The position numbers and the translations under genes are program-made. 64,000 nucleotides of DNA, taken from Gossypium raimondii. Taxonomy: Eukaryota; Streptophyta; Magnoliopsida; Malvales; Malvaceae. Below the pieces are notes generated by a model that was not told where the DNA came from, did not search any database, and saw only the letters and a program-made list of their open reading frames with translations. Of this stretch, positions 1-11,780 are shown piece after piece; the first letter of the stretch is position 1; each line of letters begins with the position of its first letter. The stretch lies in NCBI RefSeq assembly GCF_025698545.1, contig NC_068571.1:39589733-39653732 (forward strand), in the 5' to 3' direction.

Positions 1-1797
1 AGGCCCAGCATTTCCAGCACAAGGGAAACCCTAGGTAGTTTTCCACATTCGCGCCGCAGCCAAAGTCCCCGCACGAGCCACGTTCACCTGCACAGAAACA
101 ACAAAAATGGCAAGAAAATCAAAGATTACGAATCAAATATGAGCAAGATTTGATTCTTTATGTTATTGTTTCATAATGGCTATAAAAGCATATTGAAATA
201 ATGTAATGGTGGGTGGAGAATCAAATAAAAAAGTAAGTACTTTTACGGTAAAAAGAACAGAATACCAAAGAGCAAAGATCAATCAAGAAAAATTAAAAGG
301 TTGATTTTTTTTCGTTTTGTTATTTTCTTTTTTTTTTTAATTTTTTTGTTACTAAAATAAAATAAAACAAAAAAGGGCAGAAGAACTTATCTTTGCCCGC
401 TTCTGAAACGCTGTTGTGTTGGCTGAGGTTCGTCTCCGAAGATAAACGATTGGAAGTCGAAGGGTTCCGAGGGTTTTGGGGTATTTTTTCGTCAATCTTC
501 GAAGGATTTGAGCCCAGATTCGATTTAAGGGGGACAGAGAAAGCCGAATAGGTAGTTTTCCCCTTTTTCAGCCATCGCAAATGGCGGTGCCGGCGCCAGA
601 GATTGGCGGCCGGCGCGGTGGCCGATGATCGGCCCGTGACCGGACCTAGGCCAGACGACTGCGGAGGGGAGAGCTTTTTTGAAGGGTTTTGTGTGTGTTT
701 TTTTTAAAAAAGTAATGAAAAATGATTTTTTAAATAATTTTGGCTTAAATAGCCAATTGAAACGGCACCGTTTAAGTCTCGGGTCAACCCGAAACCGACC
801 CGACCCAGCCTAGGATCCACGTGTTTCTTCGCGGAGGGGTAAATTACGCTTTTAGCCCCTCCGCCTTTTAATGTTTTTATAATTGAGTTTTTGTTATTTT
901 TTAATTTCGCCTTAAATTTATTTCCAGTCTCAATTCAGTCCTCTTTGAACGACGCCGTTTAGAGGAAAAGGGAAAATTGCCCTTCTAGTCCCTTCATGAT
1001 TATTTGCGCGTTAATACGGTCCTTTGGGCTTTATTTACTTGCGGATTTATCCCAGATTTTTTATTTACAGTTCAATTTAATCCTTTTTTATATCTTTCTT
1101 AAAATTAGTTAATTTTAATGATGTAATTATTATTATTATTATTATCTATTTTTAATATATATATGTATATTTATTGTTTTCTTATGTACATATTTATTTT
1201 TTTAATTAATTTTGATAATGTAGTTATTATTTAATTATTTTAATATATTTTACATGTATACATATTTATTTTTTTGAATATTCTATTATACTTATATATA
1301 TACATACATATTTTTTATATTTTGAAAATGTTTAACTACCTACTTATATTTTTAACACATATTTTATAATTTATGTATATATACATATATTTATATTTTT
1401 TGTTTTCATAAATGCATTATGTATTTTATATATATAAGTTTTATAACCCAAAATTTTATTTGTAAATCATATATACATTATTAATCTTCATAATTTCTAT
1501 GTGTATATTATATACCTTCTTTTCTTTATTTATTTTGCTTGCTTTTTCATTCGCTATTTAATTGTGTTTACATTTATATTTCTTATTCATTTGATATTTT
1601 GCATGTCATGGATTATTGTTTTTTTATATATTCATTTCGTTTATTTATTTGTTTATATTATTTCTATGCCGTTGTTGTATTTGTTATTGCGACATTTATA
1701 CATACATTCAATCATGTCATCTTTTTACTCGAATTTAAAAATAGAACTTTTCAAAATAGAGATAATACTCGTATTTAGGATTTTCAAGAAAATTGAG

Positions 1798-2145
1798 CCC
1801 TAACGTATTGGGTTCCAATTTTCTTCGTTAAATCTAACAATCGAGAATTGCTCTTTGATCAAAAATAAAATGAAAAAGCTTGTTGTTGGGAATTTAATAT
1901 GTTGTGTCCTAACGCATTGGATGTGACGTATTGATTTCTCGAGACAAAGATTTTTAAAAATATATATATTAATAAAGGAAATATTCAATGTTTGGGATGT
2001 TGAGAAATTGTGCCCTAATGTATTGGGCTGCGATTTAGTCAAAAATCTTAAAGAATTAAATATTCTTTTAAATTTTATCACACAAATCTTTTGGACAAAC
2101 TCATCTTGAAGAAATAAAATATCGTGCCCTAACGCATTGGGTGTG
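1798..2145 (+). repeat. Four-copy CCCTAACGCATTGGG motif, about 110-bp period
   Basis: Near-identical 15-mers start at 1798, 1907, 2013 and 2127, with variants CCCTAACGTATTGGG and CCCTAATGTATTGGG. Spacing is 106-114 bp. The sequence between them is also partly similar (rounds of AAATTTT plus AATCTT-type text), so this is a decayed tandem array inside the LTR fragment. Confidence 0.65.
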
Positions 2146-2368
2146 ATGTTTTCTGTTTCAAAATGAGGGAGTCTTAATAAATAATTTAATTAAGGATCGT
2201 ATTTTTAACTCTCGACGTTAAGACATTAATTAATCAATTTGGTACCAATTTTTGGGCGTTACGAGGGTGCTAATCCTTCCTTGAACGTAACTGACTCCCG
2301 AACCTGTTTTTCTAAAAACTCGTAGACTAAAGTCGTTTTAGGTGATCCAATCACACCTTAATAAAAGA

Positions 2369-2384
2369 TTGGTGGCGACTCCCA
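2369..2384 (+). other. Primer-binding-site-like sequence
   Basis: TTGGTGGCGACTCCC sits just downstream of the LTR-like sequence. The TGGCGACTC core is what I expect for Tat/Ogre elements. The tRNA match was not computed. Confidence 0.4.
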
Positions 2385-2612
2385 AATTTTCATCGACAAC
2401 TAATTTTTGTTTTTTTAAAAAATAAAAATGGTTTCGACAAAGTCCAAAACCCAAAACAGTCCAAAAGTCCAAAATTTACAAAACACTTGAATCTCAAATT
2501 AAAAATGAACATAAAACTTTAATAATCGAGCTCACGTTGCAACAACTCGCCTAAGTTTGAGGTTTACTTGAAAATATCAGTCAAACAAAATATGAGTTTT
2601 CGAAACTCAGTG

Positions 2613-4286
2613 TGTAACAAATAACTTAACAATTAATTTATATAAGACAGATTTTACAGAAACAAAATCATGTCAGAGCATAACAGATACAAACCTGCTT
2701 TCTTACCCCCATCTGTTACACACCATCTCTGACCATCCCAGCACACCATATGGGGTATGAAACATCCATCCAACCCTACACACCACTTAGTGCCATTAAG
2801 ACACTTTTCAGAATATTTGCAACTGTGCTATCAGTATAATGGGCGAGATATCGCCTCTCATAGAAACACTTCCACTATATAATATAACTCATCCCTGATG
2901 CAGATATAATCAGAACAGAAATCATACATGCTACAGTTATACACACATGTCATAACAGATAGCCTATTACAAGATTAGCTTATCATATGTTATCTCAAAT
3001 TCACATACATATAAGAGAAGTATAGTAATAAATGAACGGATTTCATGTTTTATAGATTATTTGATCACATACCTACTCCACGATAGGGCCCACAATCGAT
3101 CGGAACGATGTGTGCGGCCCTGGGGAAAATTTTAGAATTTTGGGCCTACAAGCCCGTGTTGCCCACATGGCCCAATTGGTCAGCCTGTATGGTCCACATG
3201 CCTATGTGGTCCACGTGGCCCAACTAACCCAGACTGTGTGTCGCACACGGCCAACCACACGGCCTGGCACACGACTGTGTGGCATCAACAATACTGTTTT
3301 TTGTCTTTTACCGTTCACTGATTTTCGAGTTTTTTGTTACACACCTTGGTCAAAAATCCGATGCACGTTCAAAATCAAATATTCTAGTACCTAGATTAAC
3401 AAATAATACAAATTAATAACCGGGAAATCAACAACTCAACGATCGACTTAATAAATCCTACAACATATAAACCTAATAACTGAAATGAACAAACCCCACC
3501 CAATAGCAAAATACTCACCTCTTATCACTCAGCAACTTCAAACAAACTCAGTTCGTTGGAGAACCCAATGTCACATGATCCTCTCCTATTCATAATACAC
3601 GTAAAAATTATGTTTCCAACTACACCTTTCATAAAAAACATCGAAAAGAACCAACCGTCCCCCAAAAGACAAATCCAACAATAGGACTTAAACCTTACCC
3701 CAAGAGACAAATCCAACAATAGAACTTAAACCTTACCCAACACCACGAACCCACACAGGAGTGTAATAGCAGAGAAGGAATTGAAGCACAGGGGTTATGA
3801 CAATTTCAGCTTGGCAATTGATGAAAGAAGAATCAAAATTGACAAGAAATTATTTGGGAAAGAAACTATTAAGAACGGTGTAATAACATACCAAAAGAAT
3901 GAAGGGAAAAAAAATAAGCAAAACAAAAAAAAAGTAAAAAATAAAAAAATTTCAAAACCAGGGAGAAGTATAGTGGCGTGAAATGGGGAGTTACAGAAAA
4001 AACAATTATGGGGGTTTGTTTTGGGTGATATACTTTATTAATTTTTTATTTTCAAAAAGATACCAAATCCTATCCCCCAACTAATCAGATTTATTTCTTA
4101 GAGTTAAAATTTAATCCAAACTCCTCCACCAGCTTGCTAGAGAATGAGAAAAAAAAATATTTATTATGCATACGAAGACTAAAACATAGAACCTTAAGAA
4201 GATACACTAAGCACTTAACCATTTAACCAGACCAAATCACACGACAACAATCAGCAAATCAAAACTTAAATTTTTGGGGCGTTACA
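2613..4286 (-). mobile_element. Antisense Ty3-type LTR fragment
   Basis: The right edge reads GGGGCGTTACA, the reverse complement of an LTR start TGTAACGCCCC. The left edge TGTAAC at 2613 is the reverse complement of a GTTACA end. Between 3110 and 3290 lie CACGGCC/GGCCGTG-like motifs typical of the Ty3 LTRs elsewhere in the window, here in the opposite orientation. I found no convincing 5-bp target duplication, so it may be one LTR of a deleted element rather than a solo LTR. No coding capacity: short reading frames here are not gene-like. Confidence 0.5.
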
Positions 4287-6392
4287 TATATTCACATTAT
4301 ACTCTTTCGATTTTTGCTCATTTAGTGAAGTCTCATTTGCCCGTGATTTTTTGTCCTCTTCTTTGGAGGAAAATTTCCACATAAATATTTGTGTGTTTGA
4401 TATTCTTTACTCTTACTTTTATTTTCTTGTTGTTTATACGGGTCGATCCCCAACAAACGGGTATCAAAGCTTGGTTTGAATTCCACATATTGACACATTC
4501 ATAGATGGCAATGAGGTTTGATATAGAGAAGTTCAACAGCTACACAAATTTCGGTTAAAGGAAAGTTCGGATGATGACAATTCTAGTTCAGAACAGCTTG
4601 AAAAAGGTTATTATTGGAAAAAAAGCCTGAAAACCTAGATTAGTCAAAATGGGATGAGCTTGATGAGAAGACCTTGTCTGCAAATTAGTTATGCCTCACA
4701 AATGATGTGTTGCAAAAGGTACTTTCAGAAAAAACAACAACAGACTTATGAAGAAAGTTAGAATCCCTATATATGATAAAGTCTTTAGAAAATCGTTTAG
4801 TGCTGAAACAACTATTGTACACATTCCGTATGAAAGAAGATGAGTCCATTAGGGTTCACAGAGAACGTTGAGATTCAGATTGATGATAAAGATCAGACCA
4901 TGCTAATATTATACTCTTTGCTCCCTTCATATAAGTCTTTCAGGGAAACCCTGATTTATGAGAGAAATAATATCTCATTCGAGGAAGTGAATGGAAACAT
5001 GTTAAGCAAAAACAAACTCGATAATGAGTTTGGTTCAGATAGCAATTCAGGTTGGAAACCCTCATCATCTATTGCGAGAAGTAAACTGGTTCAATGTCAA
5101 GAAATTGAGACAATGTATGTGGCTACTATAAAAAAAAAAGCCACATTAAGGCAGATTGTTACAAATTGTAAAATAAGAATAGCAGGGCTGCTGAGAGCAA
5201 CGAGGATGAAGTAGCTAATGCTAATAAGACCGAAGACAAGGGAGATGATTTGTTATTGGTGTCTACGATCGAAAGGTCTAAGTTTACATCCGAGTGGATC
5301 CTAGATTCTGGGTTCTTTCCACAAGTGTCCCAATAGGGACTAATTTTCCCCATATAGTTTAGTTGAAGGTGGAGTTGTGTATATGGGGAATGAATCACTC
5401 AGTAAGATAACCAGTATTGGTACCGTCCAGATCAGGATACACGACGGAATTATAAGGACACTGTCAGAGAAAAAACCTCATCTTCTTGAGTATGTTGGAC
5501 TCAAAAAAGTGCAGAATCGTTGTCGAGTCAAGCGACATTAAGATATCTCGTAGAGCTTTCATTTTGATGAAAGGTCGATAGTCTATATGTCCTTCAAGGT
5601 TTAACCGTGACTGGTGTAGCAACAATTCCTCGACAATTATGGAGTCGAAGCTGACTCGATGTCAGTCTAAGAAATTTGACTCATCAGGTTAGGCAGTGGA
5701 TCTGCAATTAAGAGTTTTTCAGTTTTCAAGTTCAAACGTCGGTTTGGACTTGGTAAGTATCCTACAAATGTTTAGATAGGCCTGTGATGGGCTCGAAAAA
5801 GGAGGTATGAGAAAATACGAGTTATGGTGGAGATTTGTGGAGTATGCCTCGTATTTACAAGCCGATGTCGTGACAAAACGACCACGACGTCCCGATGAGA
5901 AGATTGGTTATGTCCCAACGACAGAAAGAACAACGTCCCGACAAGGAGCATGCGACGTTGCGACATGGTGACATGTTCCCCAATTCAACCAGATTTTCTA
6001 CTCCTAATTAAACTCTATTATTGTTTCTCAGTTAAACTCTAATTAGTCTAAGTTATTTAGTCATATTTAATCTACGAACTTAGTCTAAAAAAGGGGTTGT
6101 TGTAACCTAGAATAATAATATTCATCGTTCTTGAGATTGAGAGAATTTTTTGAGTTTTGGGAAATTTCAGATTTTAGCCAGAGTCCTTTGTTCTTTCGAG
6201 ATTTAGGGTTATTTGTTAAGATTATCCTCATCTTGTACTCTTTCGGTTTTTACTCATTTAGTGAAGTCTCATTTGCCTGTGGTTTTTTATCCTCTTCTTT
6301 GAAAGAATTTTTCCTCGTAAATATTTGTGTGTTTGATATTCTCTACTTCTATTTTTATTTTCCCGTTGTTTATACAGGTCGATCCCCAACCA
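4287..6392 (+). mobile_element. Internally deleted Copia element
   Basis: About 160 bp at 4295-4455 (TTTAGTGAAGTCTCATTTGC through GTTTATACGGGTCGATCCCC) recur at 6230-6390, so these are the two LTR ends. The 3' LTR starts at 6098 (TGTTGTAACC) right after a purine tract AAAAAAGGGG (6087-6096). The 5' LTR lacks its first half, where the antisense Ty3 LTR abuts it. A GGTATCAAAGC primer site follows the 5' LTR at 4460. Only gag and protease-like sequence remains; integrase, RT and RNase H are gone. Confidence 0.75.
4505..5620 (+). pseudogene. Copia gag-protease remnant
   Basis: The start ATG at 4505 reads MAMRFDIEKFN, the usual opening of a Copia capsid protein, and then hits a stop. A longer readable block (4840-5214) contains LLPSYKSFRETLIY and ends near a broken zinc knuckle. 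In shifted frames downstream I read WILDSG and YMGNES, which is the aspartic protease segment (about 5290-5400). Several frameshifts and stops make it non-functional. It normally makes the particle core and protease for retrotransposition. Codon use does not help. Confidence 0.6.
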
Positions 6393-6880
6393 TAACTCTT
6401 TCAAAATTTTGTCTAACACATTCGAATCATAACGCTTGATTTAAACCAGCTTAAACTTCTCTATCAACAATTAAAACTTTGTGCTAGCTTTCTATTCCCC
6501 CCTATATTTCCTTTAATCATGCTGATTTGCTGTCTGTTAGAAGTTGTAGAAAAAAAAGAAAAGAAAAAAGGTGTTGGAACTTTTTTGTGTCCAAAGAAAT
6601 GAGGGCAAGTTAAGCTAGTTTCACGTGGGACTGACTATTAAAATCCAAATAAGCAAGCATCATTTAAGGTCAACGCCGACCAATATGGATGAAATCATGT
6701 TATTAAGTTAAGAAGTGCGGATGCCCATGCAAAGTGTGGTGTTATGCCCTTCCCAAAGCTTTCCATTCTCAACTTTGCTTCAAGAATACCGTTGAGAAAC
6801 TCAAAGGTCGGTGCACTAAATCATAAATTATGCTAACCCATCATAAAAAAATAATTAAGAACAGTAATCGTAGAGGTACA
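6393..6880. other. Non-coding upstream region of the HIPP gene
   Basis: AT-rich sequence between the Copia 3' LTR and the HIPP promoter. I see no open frame of interest. Nothing beyond its position links it to regulation. Confidence 0.5.
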
Positions 6881-6887
6881 CTATGGT

Positions 6888-6895
6888 TTATATAC
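6888..6895 (+). promoter_or_regulatory. Possible TATA box of the HIPP gene
   Basis: TTATATAC lies about 125 bp before the HIPP start codon. A start of transcription some 30 bp downstream would leave a 5' leader of roughly 100 bp. This is a motif call only. Confidence 0.35.
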
Positions 6896-7018
6896 AAGGA
6901 ATATGATACTTTGATCAGTCATATTCTGTCATCCACTTTCAAATATCTCTTTTACACACACTTTCGACCGGAATTTTCTGATATAGTTAGATTCTTCTCA
7001 GCCTTTCAGCCAAGGAAA

Positions 7019-7637
7019 ATGACGGTAAGCATATATTCATATGTCTTTTAGGATTAGTATGTTTATAATTCATTTGGTAATATTGGTTTATATATATGTT
7101 CTCAGATCATAGAGATGAGAGTTCATATGGATTGTGCTGGATGTGAAAGCAAGGTGAAAAGCTCTCTTCAAAAACTCAAAGGTTGATATATATACCACAA
7201 AATTATCAATAAGTAATTATCTTATACTTAGTTGTTAAATAATTGATAATTAACATTAAGGATTGTTCAATATGCACACAGGGGTCGACGAAGTTGACAT
7301 CGATATGGGCATGCAAAAGGTGACGGTCACCGGACACGCAGACCAGAAAAAGGTTCTTAAAACTGTCCGAAGAACCGGTCGGCGAGCCGAGCTGTGGCAG
7401 CTGCCCTACAATCCAGAGCACCACAGTTTTGGTAATCACTACTACAATCAACACCAATGCAATGGCCCCATGACATATTATGCACCTCAGCCTTCCTCAT
7501 CTTACAATTACTATAAGCATGGATATGATAGCAATGATCCTTCTTATTATCGTCTTCCGGTTCATTCAACCATTTTTGGTCATCAAACAGGTTCAGCTTT
7601 CAGTGATGAGAATCCTCATGCTTGCTCTATAATGTGA
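7019..7637 (+). CDS. Heavy-metal-associated isoprenylated plant protein (HIPP)
   Basis: Three coding exons, 7019-7024, 7106-7181 and 7282-7637, join in phase with GT-AG introns to give 145 aa. Exon 1 codes only Met-Thr. Residues about 3-65 form an HMA fold (IIEMRVHMDCAGC, then VDIDMGMQKVTVTG). The metal ligands are the two cysteines of MDCAGC. The tail is rich in Tyr, His and Asn and ends in a CaaX box, CSIM, the site for lipid attachment and membrane targeting. Members of this plant family bind soft metals such as Cu, Zn or Cd and act in metal homeostasis or stress response; the exact metal cannot be read here. Two AATAAA signals follow at 7648 and 7667. A start at the later ATG (MRVHMDC) is possible, but the short first exon matches the usual family structure. 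Confidence 0.88.
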
Positions 7638-7974
7638 AATTAACTCAAATAAATATATAATTAAGAAATAAATGCTTTGCTTTAGGCTAAGAATGATAAA
7701 GTTGTACTTTTGTATTGGTTTTCCATTATAATGTGGAAGCATATATTTTCTTTTAACTGTAGATGTGCAATCAAATATGTTTTCCTGGTTCAGAGTTAAT
7801 TAGCTCCAATTCATGCTGTCTCAATGTTACCCTTAAATTGAATGATCAATTATCTTAAAATTTTAAGTTTATAGGAAATGGTTAATTAATAAATTTAAAT
7901 TTACATGGCACAGTTCGTGTGCTAGTAAGATAAATTTGTATAGAAAAGTGAAATATAACCTACTGCAACGATTA
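7638..7974. other. HIPP 3' flank
   Basis: AT-rich sequence with polyadenylation-type hexamers close to the stop codon. No other feature seen. Confidence 0.5.
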
Positions 7975-8160
7975 TACTTGAGAAATTTTTACTTCTATCA
8001 TTCACCCTGCTCTCAATTGTGAGCACACAGTTTACTTCTTGAGGTGAGTAAACAACCAATCTCTTTAGAAGTCGAACAAAGAAACTAGAAAATAGACGCC
8101 CTGTTAGTGCATCAGCAACTTCATCAACAGCAGGAACATAGATACTTGAATTAGGCCTTC
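7975..8160 (-). pseudogene. Copia RNase H C-terminal scrap
   Basis: On the minus strand one open frame reads IYVPAVDEVADALTGRLFSS followed by FFVRLLKRLVV. This matches the conserved end of Copia polyproteins (QYVP, ADxLTKPL, F). It is about 60 codons long with no LTR, RT or integrase nearby, so it is an isolated fragment in opposite orientation to the neighbouring HIPP gene. Confidence 0.65.
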
Positions 8161-8774
8161 CATAATCACGACGAAGCTAGGAAATTTTAGTTGAGGGTCA
8201 GACTAAGAATATAAATTGTTGGGGCCAAACTTAAAAAATTTATGTAAAAAGGATCAAATTGTATTATTAAATAGTAAGAGGGCCTCAAACTACAATATGC
8301 ACATTTTATCTAGGAGGATAGGTAGGGATGGTAATGGAGCTGGGTGGGGTAAATGTTACTAAATTCACCATCGCTTCAAAGTTGACATGCTTTGCTCGAT
8401 CACCCGTTCCGTTTCACTATGAATATATAATTTTGAAAACCATTATTACTTCTTTGATGTTGGATACATCCATCCCTATCTCACCCCTCTTTACTCCACT
8501 TTAATTTTTTTTTCTACTTAAAAAGAGAAAATTTCTAAACATAAACTTCCTAGTGTAAGACCTTCCTCGCATATCTTCCTCCAACAATAAAGAGACTTAT
8601 TCAGGAGCTTTAGATAAAACCTGTATTTCAACTGGAGCTTCAAGTCCCTTTCTAGCAAGTTTATCTGCAACATATTTGCCTCTTTTTGAGTTTGTCGATC
8701 TCTTTAACCAAAGCTAGATTACTATTGTTTTCATCAGCCTATCTTATTACTCTTTTTGAAGTTGGTTCTCGGAC
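8161..8774. other. Unassigned AT-rich sequence
   Basis: No coding frame, terminal repeat or RNA gene recognised. Confidence 0.4.
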
Positions 8775-9245
8775 TCTCAACATGGTATCTGTACTTTAAA
8801 AATATTTAATATGATACTTAAACTATCAAATTATAAGCATTAGTTGGCATCTACATTTTATAAAATGTTTAATATAATACTTTGAAAATATTTAATGCGT
8901 GATACTTGAATTATCAACTTGTGTTTTATTATGACTTATGAAAATTCGACAGAATTTTTTTCCAAATCATCAATTCCACATGAATAATATAAATATTATG
9001 TGAAAAGATAAAAAGAAATGGTAGTTGAAATCAAATTATTCAACCTAATCCCATTCAAGCTCAATAAATCAAGTACCATAATAATACAAATATTGAAAGT
9101 TCAGATATCACATTAAATATTTTAAAGTATAAGTATCACATTAGATATTTTATAAAATACATAAATTGATAATTCAAGTACCACAATAAACATTTTTAAA
9201 ATACAGATACCATATTAAACATTTTATAAAACATCAAATATTACA
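8775..9245. repeat. Foldback/MITE-like inverted repeat
   Basis: The left arm (8783-8960) carries GGTATCTGTACTTTAAAAAT and several variants of AATATTTAATATGATACTT. The right arm (about 9065-9240), read as reverse complement, carries TGGTATCTGTATTTTAAAAA with the same internal units. The two arms can pair over some 170 bp with many mismatches around a short centre. Each arm is itself built from repeated TTTAATRTGATACTT-like units. No target duplication was confirmed. Confidence 0.5.
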
Positions 9246-9321
9246 TCATTTCAAATTTAAATGCTAATCATTGAAAATACACTCATTCCTTCCAACATAA
9301 TATCCCGAAGAATTTATTCCA

Positions 9322-9513
9322 CTAAATATCCTTAGCCTCTAATATTTGATTCATTTTGCAAATTCGAGCAAAGTGAAGTCTGAAAATGAGCAGTAGAAAA
9401 TCCCTGTTGTGCATCTCTTGAATTGGGCAGTCTCTAAGCATGTGAATTACAGATTCAATCGTCAAACCACAGTAAAAAAAATTAATTTTTCTGGTTTTGA
9501 TTTTTCCTCCCAA
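9322..9513 (-). pseudogene. LINE zinc-binding domain scrap
   Basis: The minus-strand frame includes CGLTIESVIHMLRDCP, which fits the zf-RVT motif (C-x-C, ESxxHxLxxCP) that follows reverse transcriptase in plant LINEs. The first cysteine pair is degraded and no RT is present. It is an isolated fragment. Confidence 0.5.
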
Positions 9514-9519
9514 GGAATT

Positions 9520-11512
9520 TCATCTTCAAAATTAAAAGTTGATTTTTTTTTACGAGAGTATAATGCGCATTATCATCAAACTGTAATTATTTTTTAGAAT
9601 TATGACATTGTTGAACGGGATAAACATATGAAACTAAATTTACTAGTGGAGGTTGACATTAAATTATTATAATTTTTAAATTTTGAAAGATTTAATAAAT
9701 ATTTTAAAAACATTGATTTTACATAAAACATAGATTGAAAAGGATGCAATTTTTTAATTGACTGCAAACAATATTCAAAGCTGCCCTTCTTCCAATTTGA
9801 TACATTATTAAGGGCTCCATACAAAGAAAAGCAGCTAGCGAGTTTCCAGAATTTAACAACAGATCAAACTAGCCATGAAAACAACCATGGAATCCAAAGC
9901 CCACGGCCGTACTATTTTAATTACCACATACAAGGTGTATTAAACAAGACACAGATATAGATAGATAGTATTATTACAAGCCGTTTGCTGCTTTGTCTTT
10001 GACATGTTCCTGGTTTTATCTAACCTTGATCCACACTTTCACCCATTCTCCTTTTCGGCTCCAAAATTGATCATCTCAGACCCCTCAACCATGATTTTCA
10101 GTGTTTCTTAATTCCCATAAAAGCACATCAAAGAGAACTTTAGTTTAATTGGTAAATAAAATTTGAACGCAAGCTTGATTCCGATACAAACATCTTCACT
10201 GTGGCAACTCCGATGATGACGGTCTTAGTGCTGGTTTCCTCTGAGTAACCCAAGTTCAAGTTCCTACTGCATCTGCAGTATTCAAAATTCAGGTAAATAT
10301 ATTGAAATGCTCAGTTAGATTGGAACAAATCTTCAGGTTTCAAATTTGTTCTTCTCATCATTTTTTTATCAATATATACCATGCATGCATGTTCAGTTTA
10401 AAAGAAATGTGTTTGACAATTATGTTTAACATATATATTTTGTACATGCTCGGAATATATATAAAAAGATTCCAAGCGGATGCGATATATCTCTTCGGAT
10501 ATTCATTATTTGAGTCTGCATTTTTATTTCTGGATTCAAATATAGATGTAGATATCTAAATCCAATACTTAAATTTTACTTCCAACAAAATTTGAACACA
10601 TAGTTTCTTATACATAAAATCATGTTTAACCATCAATATTTGTCCTAAACTTTGATTATAATTTACACAAATTAACAAATTTCACATAAAAATACAACAA
10701 TTTTTTTTCCAAAATTAAACATAAAAACTAATAATAAAATTAAAGTAATTATTTTACATATTTTTAAATTTTTATCAGAAAATGATATATTCTTTAATAT
10801 CTTATTCTTCTAAATCTTATTATTTTGTACCCATAAACTTAATTGTAGAATAAAATTAGATAATTGGAATCCAAAACTTGTCATTATGGCTTTTGTTATT
10901 TGATGAAATCAAATAGTTAAATTACTTAAAATTTATTAATATTTATTTAATTAAAATAAATATTATACCTACAAGTGTTGGGTGCAGTGATAAGTCACAT
11001 TACACTTCTAATGGAGAATACAAATTTGAACTTGTGATTTGGACAAGTGTTAACAGGACAAAAGGTGTTGATTTCCCTCTGACTCCACTTGAGATAACGT
11101 CTTGGTTGACCATCTATCCCCAATCAGAGGAGCGACACCCTTCGGTTATCAAGGCCATTCGCTAGATATTCAAGCCCTCCTGCTCCTTGATAATGAGATG
11201 AACACCCGCTTCTGAGGCACCTGCTTTTATGAAATGTAACCTTATGTTCCTTGAACCAAGCACCTCCTTAATTATATGTAAGCTTAAACTCTATACGTAT
11301 AATTAACTTTATGATAGATTTTAATATATACAATTAGCATTATATAATTAGTAATTGTTATGACTTTTTTGTTTGGAATTCTTATGTTTAAGTTGTTAGT
11401 AGTTAGATATATTTAAATTTTTATAAAATTGTTATGCTTAATTTGTTTGGATTGTTATTTAACTACTTTTATTAATTGTTTTGCAATTATTTATTGTTAA
11501 TTATGAATAAAC
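9520..11512. other. Long intergenic stretch, nothing recognised
   Basis: About 2 kb of AT-rich DNA. A less AT-rich block at 9850-10290 and another at 11000-11250 look old and single-copy-like, but I could not assemble exons with splice sites or match a family. Short frames here are not supported. Confidence 0.4.
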
Positions 11513-11780
11513 TGTTAAAAATAAAAAGATGAAAGTAAAGAACAAAGAGAATGAGAGAGCAAAAGAGAGTGCATTTTATTTATCAATGGGATATATTTAC
11601 AATGCTTCTCCAAAGTCTATATTTATAGACATAAGAAGTATAAATAAAATAGAACTCTACTTTCTAATTACTATTAGAATTTAAAGTACATCAAAACTTA
11701 CCATGGTCAATAAAATACGCTCTCTCTTTTGCTCTCCTATGTTTTTGGTTCTTTACTTTCTGTCTTTTTATTTTATAACA
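11513..11780. repeat. Copia LTR end in inverted configuration
   Basis: 11513-11592 is the reverse complement of the LTR terminus that occurs in sense orientation at 11701-11780 (both contain CTCTCTTTTGCTCTC, TTCTTTACTTTC and end in AACA). The spacer 11593-11700 is also antisense LTR sequence, matching 23070-23150 read backwards. The 5' LTR of the outer Copia element is thus replaced by an antisense piece joined to a short sense piece. Confidence 0.7.

Larger units (their letters stand above)
1..2440 (+). mobile_element. Tat/Ogre-like Ty3 LTR fragment and start of its leader
   Basis: No gene is visible. A GC-rich stretch (about 560-660, 770-860) is followed by AT-rich sequence, a periodic motif array (1798-2145) and a primer-binding-like site GGTGGCGACTCC near 2371. 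I know this order from Tat/Ogre-type LTR ends in cotton, whose priming site has a TGGCGACTC core. The LTR 3' edge would lie just before 2369. The 5' edge is outside the window or lost, and no gag or pol follows because other repeats start at about 2600. The class is recalled from family knowledge and the limits are approximate. Confidence 0.45.

Noticed and set aside
1501..1803. 100-residue open frame rich in Phe, Ile and Tyr that looks like membrane protein
   Set aside because: It is the translation of AT-rich LTR sequence; no family match, no splice context, and a second frame overlaps it equally well.
3110..3394. 94-residue frame in the antisense LTR
   Set aside because: Translation of the CACACGG-type motif cluster; the reading frame is chance.
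11000..11250. Less AT-rich block as a possible gene fragment
   Set aside because: Six-frame reading gave only short broken frames and no motif I recognise.
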